64,000 nt of DNA from Opitutia bacterium (GCA_003569245.1 BGOM01000024.1:1-64000); one strand, 5' to 3'; positions 48,726 through 57,347 are shown, numbered from the stretch's first letter. The notes: generated by a model from the sequence alone, not told the origin. Numbers and translations are program-made.

Positions 48726-49736
48726 ATGGCACGAAAGGCAAAGCAGGACTCCGACGACGAACCGAAGAAGGTGGCGATGCACACCCTCAAGCTGGACTCC
48801 GCCCAGGCCGCCAAGCTGCGGGGTATCCTCGTCGCGAAGGGTTGGGTCTCCTTCCCCGTCGAGCACTCGGCCTTCGCCTTCAAGGGCGAGAACCTGAACA
48901 TCGTGCACTACAAGTCCGGCAAGTGCGTGATCTCCGGCAAGGGCACCGAGGATTTCGTGAAGTTCACGCTGGAACCCGACGTCACCGGCCAGGCGGTCCT
49001 GGGCTACGACGCGGAGCTCAACCCCGAGTGGTTCGAGGAACACGCGGGCCTCGACGAGTCCGGCAAGGGCGACCTCTTCGGCCCGGTGGTCTCGGCCTGC
49101 GTGATCGCCTCGGGTGACGTGGTCCGCGAGTGGATCAAGGCGGGCATCAAGGATTCCAAGAAGCTGACCGACCCGACCATCGCCGAGCTGGACCGCATGA
49201 TCCGCGCGACGCCGGGCGTGGCGGTCAAGACGACCTTCGCCCGGATGGCGAAGTACAACGAGCTGCACTCGCGCTTCGGCAAGAACCTGAACCGCCTGCT
49301 GGGCTGGATGCACGCGACCTCCTGCGAGGAGGCCCTGAAGAATTATGAGGAGATGAACGGCCGCCGGCCGGCCTGGGGCCTGCTCGACCAGTTCTCCGAG
49401 GAGCCGATCGTCCAGAAGGAGCTCGCCCGCAAGAACATCGCCTTTGACCTGCGCATGCGCACCAAGGCGGAATCCGACCCGGTCGTCGCGGCGGCCTCGA
49501 TCGTCGCCCGCGCGGCGTTCGTCCGCGAGCTCGATCGCCTCTCGGCCGACGGCGGGGTGCACCTGCCGAAGGGTTCGGGCGCGGAGGCCAAGCGCGCCGC
49601 GGTCGAGCTGATCGAACGGCTGGGTCCGGCGATCCTGATCAATTTCGCGAAGATGCATTTCAAGACGGCGTACGAAGCCCGCGGGCTCGAGCCACCGGAA
49701 CCAAAGCCCTTCTTCCGCCGTAAGAAGGCGGAATGA
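48726..49736 (+). CDS. rnhC: Ribonuclease HIII
   Basis: A 336-residue RNase H of the HIII type. The N-terminal TBP-like substrate-binding domain is present (KLRGILVAKGWVSFPVEHSAFAFKGENLNIVHYKSGKCVISGKGTEDFV). The catalytic domain begins GLDESGKGDLFGPVVSACV, with DSKKL and LLDQFSEEP carrying further acidic residues, then ESDPVVAAASIVARAAFV. The ATG at 48726 is preceded by TTGGAGGA, one of the few good Shine-Dalgarno sequences here. rnhB follows after four bases. Confidence 0.93.
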   Translation: MARKAKQDSDDEPKKVAMHTLKLDSAQAAKLRGILVAKGWVSFPVEHSAFAFKGENLNIVHYKSGKCVISGKGTEDFVKFTLEPDVTGQAVLGYDAELNPEWFEEHAGLDESGKGDLFGPVVSACVIASGDVVREWIKAGIKDSKKLTDPTIAELDRMIRATPGVAVKTTFARMAKYNELHSRFGKNLNRLLGWMHATSCEEALKNYEEMNGRRPAWGLLDQFSEEPIVQKELARKNIAFDLRMRTKAESDPVVAAASIVARAAFVRELDRLSADGGVHLPKGSGAEAKRAAVELIERLGPAILINFAKMHFKTAYEARGLEPPEPKPFFRRKKAE

Positions 49737-49740
49737 ACCG

Positions 49741-50496
49741 ATGGCGTCGCTGGCCTCCTTCGACCGCAGACGCGGCGCCGGACGTCCGGGCATCGCGGGC
49801 GTCGATGAGGCCGGCCGCGGGCCGCTCTGCGGGCCGGTCGTCGCGGGCGCGGTGCTGCTCGATGCGGGTTTCTACGGCGAGACGGCCTGGCTGCGACGGC
49901 TCGCGGGAGCGAACGACTCGAAGAAGCTGACGGCCGAGAAGCGCGCCGAACTGCGCGGCCGGATCGCGGAGATGGCCGCCGAAGGCAAGCTGCGCGCCGT
50001 TTGGGCGGAGGCCTCGGTGCTGGAGATCTCGGCTCACAACATCCTGGGCGCGACGCGCCTGGCGATGGCCCGTTGCATCGCGCAACTGGCCCAAGGCCCG
50101 CTGGCGGGACTCTTCCCGGCGGCGGGCACGGAAGGTGAACTCTTCGGCCGCACCGATGAACGCAATGTGCTCGTGCTCGTCGACGGCCTCCCGCTCCGGC
50201 CGTTCGCCTGGGCCCACGAGGCCGTCAAGGGCGGCGACGGCAAGAGCCTCGCCATCGCGCTCGCCTCGATCGTCGCGAAGGTCGAGCGGGACCGCCTGCT
50301 GGTGGAACTCGACGCGCGCTACCCCGAATACGGCTTCGCGCGGCACAAAGGCTATGGGACGCCGGACCACATCGAGGCCCTGCGCCGGCTCGGCCCTTGT
50401 CCGGAGCACCGCGAACTCTTCGTCCGCGGCATCCTCGCCGGCGAGGAACCCCCGCCCGAGTCCCAGGACGAGTTCAGGTTCGAGGAAGAGGCCTGA
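49741..50496 (+). CDS. rnhB: Ribonuclease HII
   Basis: A 251-residue RNase HII. The GVDEAGRGPLCGPVVAGAV motif holds the catalytic Asp-Glu; NDSKKLTAEKRAEL and LVLVDGLPL follow, and the C-terminal GDGKSLAIALASIVAKVERDRLL and FARHKGYGTPDHIEAL are diagnostic. It is coupled with rnhC. A hairpin and a heptad repeat follow. RNase HII removes single ribonucleotides; HIII acts on longer hybrids. Confidence 0.95.
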   Translation: MASLASFDRRRGAGRPGIAGVDEAGRGPLCGPVVAGAVLLDAGFYGETAWLRRLAGANDSKKLTAEKRAELRGRIAEMAAEGKLRAVWAEASVLEISAHNILGATRLAMARCIAQLAQGPLAGLFPAAGTEGELFGRTDERNVLVLVDGLPLRPFAWAHEAVKGGDGKSLAIALASIVAKVERDRLLVELDARYPEYGFARHKGYGTPDHIEALRRLGPCPEHRELFVRGILAGEEPPPESQDEFRFEEEA

Positions 50497-50505
50497 GCGA
50501 GCGCA

Positions 50506-50541
50506 AGAGTGCGGATCCAAGCGCCACGCCCTCCGCACTCT
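50506..50541. repeat. Inverted repeat at the start of the heptad array
   Basis: AGAGTGCGGA (50506-50515) and its complement TCCGCACTCT (50532-50541) form a possible hairpin with a 16-base loop just after rnhB. It lacks a T tract. Confidence 0.6.
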
Positions 50542-50612
50542 GTACTCTGCCCTCCATACTCAGTACTCTGTACTCCGTACTCTGCACTCAGTACTCTGAC
50601 TCTGCACTCTTA
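50530..50612 (+). repeat. Tandem heptamer repeat array (YCTCNGY type)
   Basis: Twelve consecutive imperfect 7-base units run from CCTCCGC and ACTCTGT to ACTCTGC and ACTCTTA; one unit is six bases. The core is ACTC followed by C, A or T, then G and a pyrimidine. It fills most of the 128-base gap between convergent rnhB and bioC. The period is not a multiple of three, so it is not coding. Confidence 0.85.
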
Positions 50613-50624
50613 TCCCACCTCTCC

Positions 50625-51326
50625 CTACCCCGCCGTCGCGTCCACCACCAGCCAGGCCCAGGTGGCGACGACGCCGTCCTTATGAGCGTGGAGGCGGTCG
50701 TAGTCGCGGAGCAGCGAGCGCAGTTCGGTGGGCGAGAAACGGGGGTCGCCGGTGACGCCGCTGCGATGCAGGGTACGGAAGAAATCCAAGGCGCTGGGGT
50801 AGACCTCTTCGGCCTCTAGCACCCCGTGGGCATGGACGTCGAACTTCGCGCCCTTGAGCAGCGCCAGCCACTGGGACTCGTCACGCCAGCGGACCGGGCC
50901 TTCGCCGATGAGGTCGCGCAGTTCGTTCAAGCACGGGTCGCAAGGGACGCCCAGCAACAGTCGCCCGCCGGCGGGCAAAGCCGCGCGCCAGTGACGGAGC
51001 ACGGCGGCGGGATCGCCGGCCCAGTGGAGCAAGCCGGTGGAGGCGAGGGCCTTGGCCGGTTCGATGGGACCGAAGGCATTGTGGACGGACCAGCTGGCGG
51101 CGGGCACCGCCTGGCGGCCGAGCTCGACCATCGCGGGCGAGGCATCGGTGGCGTCGACGTTGACCCCTTGCGCCAGCAAAGCGGCGGTGAGGAAGCCCGT
51201 GCCGGCGCCCAGCTCGGTGACGCGGGCGCCGCGGCGGAAAGGCGCGAACGCCGCGAGGGCCTCCGCGAAGCGCTTCTGGGGCGCGGCGTGGGCCTCGTAA
51301 CTATCGGCTCGTTCGTCGAAACGCAT
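50625..51326 (-). CDS. bioC: Malonyl-ACP methyltransferase-like protein BioC
   Basis: A 233-residue SAM methyltransferase. Motif I is VTELGAGTGFLTAALLAQG (about residues 36-54), followed by ATDASPAMVELGR. The N-terminus MRFDERADSYEAHAAPQKRFAEALA is typical of BioC (F-x-R-A-x-x-Y). BioC methylates malonyl-ACP to start pimelate synthesis. It is the last gene of the biotin operon, two bases after the hydrolase that would demethylate pimeloyl-ACP ester. Confidence 0.88.
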   Translation of the reverse strand: MRFDERADSYEAHAAPQKRFAEALAAFAPFRRGARVTELGAGTGFLTAALLAQGVNVDATDASPAMVELGRQAVPAASWSVHNAFGPIEPAKALASTGLLHWAGDPAAVLRHWRAALPAGGRLLLGVPCDPCLNELRDLIGEGPVRWRDESQWLALLKGAKFDVHAHGVLEAEEVYPSALDFFRTLHRSGVTGDPRFSPTELRSLLRDYDRLHAHKDGVVATWAWLVVDATAG

Positions 51327-51328
51327 GG

Positions 51329-51934
51329 TCAGGGAGTGAGGAAAGTCCGGAGATCGTGGCCGAGCCCTTCGACCGTCTGGCAACCGACGATCGCTTCGCC
51401 CACGCCGGCGGGATTGAGCAGCGGGTCATCCTCGCCGACGTAGGCTTCCCACCCGGCGGACAGGCCTTGACGGCCGAAGGTGACGAGCGAGATGCCGGCC
51501 GGTTGGGCGAGCAGGTCGAGGCCGGCCCGGAGATACTCGATCTCGTACGGGAGGTCGGCCGCCGGCGCGGGAGCGAGGCCGGCGCGGCGGCGGAAATCCG
51601 CGAGCGCGGCCGCCGGGTCGTTATCGAGCCAGCGGCGCAGCCACCTGACCTGCGTCTCGGAGGCGCGTCCGCCCGAGCCATGCTCGGCGCAGAACGACGT
51701 GAACGGGGCGAACAGCAAGGCCTTCGGCGGCAGCTTCACGCCGCGCGCGCCGGCCTCCAGCAAGAGGTGCGCGCCGAGGGACCAGCCCACCACCGCGTCG
51801 CACCCGACGAGGTTCTCGGCGGCGCCGACGACGGGCGGGTAGATGTCATGCTCGGCGTCGGGCGCATGCGCGACGGCGAGGTCGCGCATCTCCGCGAGGG
51901 AGACGCCCCAGCCGCCGATCCAGCCGATCTTCAT
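51329..51934 (-). CDS. Alpha/beta hydrolase, probable pimeloyl-ACP methyl ester esterase (BioG/BioH role)
   Basis: A 201-residue small hydrolase starting MKIGWIGGWGVSLAEMRDLA. The nucleophile elbow is VVGWSLGAHLLLE (about residues 48-60); the probable acid is in the YVGEDDPLLN segment, and the His in EGLGHDL near the C-terminus. FTSFCAEHGSGGRASETQVRWLRRWLDNDP recalls BioH/BioG lids. Its place between bioF and bioC makes this role likely. The start overlaps the bioF stop (51931-51934). Which esterase family it belongs to cannot be fixed from sequence alone. Confidence 0.78.
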   Translation of the reverse strand: MKIGWIGGWGVSLAEMRDLAVAHAPDAEHDIYPPVVGAAENLVGCDAVVGWSLGAHLLLEAGARGVKLPPKALLFAPFTSFCAEHGSGGRASETQVRWLRRWLDNDPAAALADFRRRAGLAPAPAADLPYEIEYLRAGLDLLAQPAGISLVTFGRQGLSAGWEAYVGEDDPLLNPAGVGEAIVGCQTVEGLGHDLRTFLTP

Positions 51935-53076
51935 GCGGAGACCCCTTTCAGCACGGAGAGGAAACTCGCGAGGCTGCCCGCGGGGAGGCCGCGACGCAGG
52001 GAGATCCGGATGCGGCCGGTCCGGACCGGGACGGTGGGCGGACGGATCGCCGAAACGAGGAACCCCGCGCCGCGCAAGGCCTCGGCATAGCGCAGGGTGA
52101 CGTCGGAGTCGCCGAGGATGAGCGGGATGATGGGTGAGTCGCCCGAGGGGACGGCGAAGCCGGCGGCGCAGAGGCCGTCGCGCCATTCGACCGAGAGCGC
52201 GTGGAGCGCGGGTCGTTCGGACGCGAGTTCGCGGACCCGGTCGATCGCGGCCAGGGCGGCGGCGGCGCTGGCGGGGGCGAGGTACGTGGAGTAGATGAAC
52301 TCGCCGGCGAAGTTGATGAGCGTGTCGCGGACCTCGGGCGCGTGGGCGAGGACGTAGGCGCCGTGCGACCCGAGGCCTTTGCCGAGGGTACCGACCACGA
52401 TGTCGGCGGCGGCGGGGACGCCCTGCCCTTCCTGCAGGCCGGAACCGGTCGCGCCATACCAGCCGGTCGCGTGAGCCTCGTCGAGCACCCAGCAGAAACC
52501 GAAGCGCTGGCGCAAGGAAGCCAGCCGGCGCAGGTCGGGACTGTCGCCATCCATCGAGTACACGCTCTCCGTCACGACGAAGATGACGCCGTCGAGGGCG
52601 GGCTCCTCGTGGAGCATCAGTTCCAGCGCATCGAGGTCGTTGTGGGCGAACCGCCGTAGGCGGGCGCCGGACTTGAGGATGCCGTCCAGCATGCTCGCGT
52701 GAACGAGACGATCGGCGAGGATGAGGTCGCCCTTCCGCGGCAGCCCGCCCAGGACCGCGGCGTTGGCGGAGTACCCGGTGTTGAGGACGAGGCCATGCGC
52801 GTAGCCCTGCCAGGCCGCCAAGGTGCGCTCGAGCTTCTGGTGGAGCTCGGTGTAACCGGTGACGAGCGGCGAAGCGGACGACGAGGCGCCCCAGGCCTGG
52901 AGGGCGGCGGTGGCGGCGGCGACCACGGCGGGGTCGCGCGCCAGCCCGAGGTAATCGTTGTCGGCGAGGTTGACGCGATGGTCGTCCGCGGCGCGCGCGA
53001 CGAGCCGGCGGCGCAGGGCGGAGCCTTCGCGCTGGACCAGCGCCTGTCGCAGGCGTTGCAGGAGCGCCGCGTTCAT
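51931..53076 (-). CDS. bioF: 8-amino-7-oxononanoate synthase
   Basis: A 381-residue PLP enzyme that condenses pimeloyl-ACP and alanine. Signatures are NLADNDYLGLARDP, GASSSASPLVTGYTELHQKLE, WVLDEAHATGWYG, and the PLP Lys in VVGTLGKGLGSHGAYV. C-terminal IRPPTVPVRTGRIRISL also fits. The ATG at 53076 overlaps the bioD stop (53073-53076). Confidence 0.95.
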   Translation of the reverse strand: MNAALLQRLRQALVQREGSALRRRLVARAADDHRVNLADNDYLGLARDPAVVAAATAALQAWGASSSASPLVTGYTELHQKLERTLAAWQGYAHGLVLNTGYSANAAVLGGLPRKGDLILADRLVHASMLDGILKSGARLRRFAHNDLDALELMLHEEPALDGVIFVVTESVYSMDGDSPDLRRLASLRQRFGFCWVLDEAHATGWYGATGSGLQEGQGVPAAADIVVGTLGKGLGSHGAYVLAHAPEVRDTLINFAGEFIYSTYLAPASAAAALAAIDRVRELASERPALHALSVEWRDGLCAAGFAVPSGDSPIIPLILGDSDVTLRYAEALRGAGFLVSAIRPPTVPVRTGRIRISLRRGLPAGSLASFLSVLKGVSA

Positions 53077-53699
53077 CGCGGCAGGAAGTGGAAACGGACG
53101 GCCTTCGGCCCCCGACCGGATTCGCCGAGCAGCGGGATGCCGGCGGCGGCAAGACCGGCGCGGTTGCTCGCGGCGACCTCCTTCGACGGCTTCTTGGCCG
53201 CGTTGAGCCAGACGCCCACGGGGCCGTCGAAGCGCCGACGCAGGTAAGCGATGGCCAGGCGGGATTGGTTGATCGCGCCCAGGCGGTCCGCGACCACCAC
53301 GACGGCGACCGTCGGCTTGATCGCCGCGGCGAAGTCGGCCCAGTCCTTGCCGGACGGGTCGAGCGGCACGGCGACCCCGCCCGCGCCTTCGACGACGCGG
53401 CAAGGGGCCGGCGGGAGGGCTTTGTAGAGTTTCAGGAGCGTGGCGAGGTCGACCTTCTTGCGCGCCTGCTTGGCCGCGGCGAGCGGGGCGATCGGGCGCG
53501 GCAGGGAGATGAGCGTGTGCGCCTCAGCCCAGTCGCCGGCCGCCTTCGGGGCGTCGGCGGGGCGACCAAAGCCGGCGCCGGACTCCACCGGCTTGATGAC
53601 CTGCGTGAAGCCGTCGCGGGCGAGCCGGCGGGCAAGCAGACCGGCGACGTGGGTCTTGCCCACGCCGGTGTCGCTACCGGTGACGAAGAGGATGGGCAC
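53073..53699 (-). CDS. bioD: Dethiobiotin synthetase
   Basis: A 208-residue ATP-dependent enzyme. Its P-loop FVTGSDTGVGKTHVAGLL is near the N-terminus, with VIKPVESG and VVEGAGGVAVPLDP (Mg-binding) following. The GTG at 53699 is chosen because it lies four bases after the bioB stop and gives MPILFVTGSDTGVGKT. The C-terminus IPLLGESGRGPKAVRFHFLPR includes a short unusual extension. Confidence 0.94.
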   Translation of the reverse strand: MPILFVTGSDTGVGKTHVAGLLARRLARDGFTQVIKPVESGAGFGRPADAPKAAGDWAEAHTLISLPRPIAPLAAAKQARKKVDLATLLKLYKALPPAPCRVVEGAGGVAVPLDPSGKDWADFAAAIKPTVAVVVVADRLGAINQSRLAIAYLRRRFDGPVGVWLNAAKKPSKEVAASNRAGLAAAGIPLLGESGRGPKAVRFHFLPR

Positions 53700-53703
53700 G
53701 GGC

Positions 53704-54774
53704 TTATTTGCAACCGCAACCGCCTTGGCCGCAGGATTCCTCGGCGGCGTTCGCGGCGGCGAACTCCGCGACGCTCGGCCACGGCGCCGGCTGGGCGGCG
53801 GCCGGGGCGATCTCACCGCGGTGGATGCGACGGGCCTCGTCCGGATGCATCGGGTGCAGGCCCAGACGCTTCATCAGGTTCATGTCCTCCTCGATGTCGG
53901 GGTTACCGGTGGTGAGGAGCTTCTCGCCGAGGAAGATCGAGTTGGCGCCGGCGAGGTAGCAGAGGGCCTGCGTCTCATCGTTCATGCTGGCGCGGCCGGC
54001 GGAGAGGCGGACCATCGCCTTCGGCATCAGGATGCGGGCGACGGCGACGGTGCGGACGAATTCGATGGTATCGACGAACTTGCGGCCGGCGAGCGGCGTG
54101 CCTTCGACGGCGACGAGGGCGTTGATCGGCACGGAGTCGGGCTGAGGGTCGAGGGAGGCCAGCTCGACGAGCATCTTCAGTCGGTCGTCGACCGTCTCAC
54201 CCATGCCGATGATGCCGCCGGAGCAGACCTCGAGGCCGGCCTTACGGACGTTCGAAAGGGTCTGGAGGCGGTCGTCGTAGGTGCGGGTGGTGATGATCTT
54301 GGAGTAGTGCTCGCGCGACGTGTCGAGGTTGTGGTTGTAGACATCGCACCCGGCCTGCTTGAGACGGGCGGCCTGCGCTTCGCTGACCATCCCGAGGGTG
54401 CAGCAGACCTCGAGGCCGAGTTCCTTCACGCCCGCGACGGTGTTCAGGACGCTGTCGAACTGCTTGCCATCGTTCACGCGACGCCAGGCGGCGCCCATGC
54501 AGAAACGGGTCGCGCCGCCGGCCTTGGCCTTACGGGCGTCGGCGAGGATCGCCTGGGTCTCCATGAGGGCTTCGGTCTCGAGGCCGGTCTGGTTGTGGAT
54601 GGACTGCGGGCAATAGGCGCAGTCTTCGGGGCAGGCGCCGGTCTTGATCGACTTCAGCGTGCACAGCTGCACGCCCGCCGGGTCTTGGTGGGTCTGGTGG
54701 GCCTGCTGGGCCTTGAAGATCAGGGTGTTGAGCGGCAGGTCGTAGAGCGCTCGGGCGTCGGCGAGGGTGGGCAT
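53704..54774 (-). CDS. bioB: Biotin synthase
   Basis: A 356-residue radical-SAM enzyme that inserts sulfur into dethiobiotin. The CxxxCxxC motif is [11 protein letters not shown] (about residues 48-56). The [2Fe-2S] cysteines fit CMGAAW and EVCCTLGM, with Arg in SAGRASM. An unusual C-terminal tail CGQGGCGCK adds three more cysteines. The leader on the minus strand is CT-rich (CTACCTTCCTT). It is separated from bioA by a 168-base gap with inverted repeats. Confidence 0.96.
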   Translation of the reverse strand: MPTLADARALYDLPLNTLIFKAQQAHQTHQDPAGVQLCTLKSIKTGACPEDCAYCPQSIHNQTGLETEALMETQAILADARKAKAGGATRFCMGAAWRRVNDGKQFDSVLNTVAGVKELGLEVCCTLGMVSEAQAARLKQAGCDVYNHNLDTSREHYSKIITTRTYDDRLQTLSNVRKAGLEVCSGGIIGMGETVDDRLKMLVELASLDPQPDSVPINALVAVEGTPLAGRKFVDTIEFVRTVAVARILMPKAMVRLSAGRASMNDETQALCYLAGANSIFLGEKLLTTGNPDIEEDMNLMKRLGLHPMHPDEARRIHRGEIAPAAAQPAPWPSVAEFAAANAAEESCGQGGCGCK

Positions 54775-54785
54775 AAGGAAGGTAG

Positions 54786-54802
54786 TAGCGGTTGGCGGTT
54801 GG
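54786..54802 (+). repeat. 17-nt dispersed repeat, copy 2
   Basis: TAGCGGTTGGCGGTTGG, identical to 56401-56417 and sharing 14 bases with the complement at 43754-43767. It lies 12 bases upstream of the bioB ATG. Confidence 0.75.
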
Positions 54803-54810
54803 AAAATTGA

Positions 54811-54937
54811 GAGTGCTGGATCGAGTTCAGAGTGCGGAGTCGAGTGCTGAGTCGATGAGATGCAGGGAGCCGCTTCGGGGTCCGGTGATTGATCGATTCA
54901 GCCCTCCGTACTCGATGCAGCACTCGATCCAGCACTC
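54811..54937. repeat. 16-bp inverted repeat with heptad-type motifs between bioA and bioB
   Basis: GAGTGCTGGATCGAGT (54811-54826) is the perfect complement of 54922-54937. The sequence between contains further copies of the ACTC-type motif on both strands, including two 12-base direct repeats (ACTCGATGCAGC and ACTCGATCCAGC). The family resembles the heptad array at 50530. Confidence 0.8.
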
Positions 54938-54942
54938 GCTTC

Positions 54943-56321
54943 TCATGCATTTAATCCCTCCAGGGTTTCCTCCATCGCCAAACGGACGGCGCGGACGAGG
55001 TGCTTCACTTCGTCGGGTTGGATGGAGATGGGCGGGACGAACAGGATCGAATCGCCGAGGGGGCGGATGACCAATCCGTGCCGGCGGGCGGCAAGGGCGA
55101 CCTGATAACCGGCGCGGGTATCGGTCGGCCAACGGTCGGCATGGGCGGGCTTGAACTCGACCGAGCCGGTGAGGCCGAGCTGCGGAAGGTCCGCACGTGC
55201 GGGTGGCCGGCGAACGCGGCCTGCATCTCCTGGCCGAGGAGCTGGGCGCGGGCGGCGACCTGTCCGGAGGCGAGCATGGGCTTCAGTTTGCGCAGCGAGG
55301 CGCGGGCGACGGCGCAGCCGAGCGGGTTGCCCGAGAAGGTGTGGCCGTGGAAGAAGGTGCGCTCCTCCGAGGACTTCCCGAGGAAGGCGGCGTAGATCGA
55401 CTCCGACGTCAACGTGGCCGCGAGCGGCAGGTAGCCGGCCGCGAGCCCTTTCGCGAGGCAGAGGAAATCCGGGATGACGCCCTCGAGCTCGGCGACCGTG
55501 AGCGCCCCGACCCGGCCGAAGCCCGTGAAGACTTCATCGAGGATGAGGTGCACGCCATGGGCCCGGCACAGGTCGGCGACGGCTCGCACGAAGCCAGCGG
55601 GCTGCTGGACCATCCCGGCGGACCCTTGCACGCGCGGCTCGAGGATTACGCAGGCCGTCGTAGCGGCGTCGCGGTCCAGGAGCGCCTGCAGAGCGGCCAG
55701 GGATTCGGTGGCGTCGGAACGCGCCACCTTTCCGGCGCATTCGGAGTGCGTCGGCGCGGGGAAAGTCTGCGCGGCGAAGAGCCAAGGGTTGAACCGACGG
55801 TGAAATTCGGAGCGGGCGCCGACCGCCATCGTGCCGAAGGTATCTCCATGGTAGGCGCCCGCCATCGAAATCACCCCGCGCTTGGCGGGCTGGCCGACGA
55901 GTTGCCAGTATTGGAACGAGAGTTTCAGGGCGACCTCCACGGCGTTGCTGCCGTTGTCGGAGAAGAAGCAGCGGGGAAGCGCGCCGCCGGTGAGCCCGGC
56001 GAGGTCCTCGGCCAGCTCGGTCGCGACCGGGTGGTTGAGCCCGAGGAGGGTGACGTGCGCGACCTGTTCGGCCTGCTCTCGGAGGGCCCGGTTCAGGTCC
56101 GGGTCATTGTGGCCATGCACGTTCGTCCAAACCGAGGCGTTGCCGTCGAGGTAGCGCTTCCCTTCCCAGTCGATCAGCCAGTTACCCTCGCCGCGCACCA
56201 GGTGCAGCCGCGGGTTATCCTGATACTCCCGCATCTGCGTGAACGGGTGCCACCCGAAGCGCCGGTCGGCGGCATCGAGGGCGTCCAAGGCGGACGGGTG
56301 GGCTGCGGGGGCAGTCGGCAC
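54943..56321 (-). CDS. bioA: Adenosylmethionine-8-amino-7-oxononanoate aminotransferase, with a frameshift
   Basis: BioA converts KAPA to DAPA with SAM as amino donor. Signatures are GWHPFTQMREYQDNP, the PLP region GAYHGDTFGTMAVG, LILDEVFTGFGRVG, and the Lys-containing CLAKGLAAGYLPLAATL. The frame breaks near 55191 after AGHPHVR; DLPQLGLTGSVEFKPAHADRW continues in another frame to the stop at 54943. One extra base in the C run on the plus strand (55190-55192) restores a 459-residue enzyme of normal length. The start is a GTG at 56321. Base-call error is likely. Confidence 0.88.
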
Positions 56322-56349
56322 CCCCCGGTCCTAAGCCTGGCCAAGCCCA

Positions 56350-56381
56350 TTGTTAAGCCCGAAGTGGGGGGAGGTTTACAA
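56350..56381 (-). promoter_or_regulatory. BirA-type biotin operator
   Basis: On the plus strand TTGTTAAGC (56350-56358) and GGTTTACAA (56373-56381) are separated by 14 bases. This matches the known BirA consensus TTGTAAACC-N14/15-GGTTTACAA, with a perfect right half and two mismatches in the left half. It lies 29-60 bases upstream of the bioA start, where a repressor would block transcription of the operon. Confidence 0.82.
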
Positions 56382-56400
56382 TAGGATAGCGGTTTGGGGT

Positions 56401-56417
56401 TAGCGGTTGGCGGTTGG
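56401..56417 (+). repeat. 17-nt dispersed repeat, copy 3
   Basis: TAGCGGTTGGCGGTTGG, the same as at 54786. A related TAGCGGTTTGGGGT lies just before it at 56387. Confidence 0.75.
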
Positions 56418-56538
56418 GGAAAGAAAGCTGCCCCTCGCATGACCTCTTAACTGGGTTGATCGCATCACCCGAGCCCTAGCCCGGGCCCCAGCCCCGACCC
56501 CGGCCCTTGACGCGGAGGCTCATGCAAACCACCTGTGC

Positions 56539-56567
56539 TTGCCCCTTTCCGCTGTCCGCCTAAGAAT
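56539..56567 (+). promoter_or_regulatory. Possible promoter for the GH128-like gene
   Basis: TTGCCC (56539-56544), 17 bases, AAGAAT (56562-56567; four of six matches), ten bases before the ATG at 56578. Confidence 0.4.
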
Positions 56568-56577
56568 ACCTGACTCC

Positions 56578-57347
56578 ATGCGCGCTTCCTTGACGCTGCT
56601 TTGCTGCCTGCTGACGCTCGCCCCGCTGGGCGCGGCCGAGCCGGTCGCGACGTCGACCAAGGAGAAGGAGCCCGGCAAGAAGGGCTGGGCGGGCGGCCAT
56701 CCCGACACCGCCAAGGAGATGAACTGCGGTTGGTTCTACAACTGGGGCCCGCATGGCAACTCGAAGGACGGCGTCGAGTTCGTGCCGATGATCAAGGGCA
56801 AGAAGGGCGCGACCGAGAAGGTGCTGGCCCAGGTGAGGAAGAGCGGCGCGAAGGCGCTGCTGGGCTTCAACGAGCCCGAACGCGAGAAGCAGGGCGACAC
56901 CACGGTCGAGGAAGCGCTCGACCTCTGGCCGCGCCTGATGGCCACCGGCCTGCGCCTCGGCAGCCCCGCCCGTCGTCGGACAAGGAAGGGATGGCCTGGC
57001 TGGAGAAGTTCATGGAGGGCGTCGAGAAGCGGAAGCTCCGCGTCGACTTCCTCGCGGTCCATTGGTACCGCAGCGCCGACGTCGGGAAGTTCTCCGAATG
57101 GCTCGACGGGCTGCACCAGCGCTACGACCGCCCGATCTGGGTCACGGAGTTCAACGCCAAGTTCACCGACGGCGACCGGGACAAGTTCGCGCGCGAGGCC
57201 TTCCGCATGCTGGAGCACCACCGCTTCGTCGAACGGTTCGCCTACATGAACGGCTTCCACGCCGAACCCGGGGCGCTCTTCGAGGGCAAGGGCGACGCGA
57301 AGACGCCGACCAAGCTCGGCGAACTCTACCGCGACACCGCCCGCTGA
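56578..57347 (+). CDS. GH128/Asl1-like glycoside hydrolase, with a frameshift
   Basis: A signal peptide (MRASLTLLCCLLTLAPLGAA) precedes the catalytic core: CGWFYNWGP, then LLGFNEPEREKQGD holding a probable catalytic Glu. After the break come DFLAVHWYRS and DRPIWVTEFNAKF, with the second Glu. The frame breaks near 56970: LRLGSPA is followed by SSDKEGMAWLEKFM in another frame. One C added to the run at 56969-56971 gives a 256-residue protein. The family contains beta-1,3-glucan hydrolases; activity here is unproven. Confidence 0.72.

Noticed and set aside
50530-50612. Heptad array as a CRISPR
   Set aside because: The unit is 7 bases with no unique spacers, and no cas genes are present.
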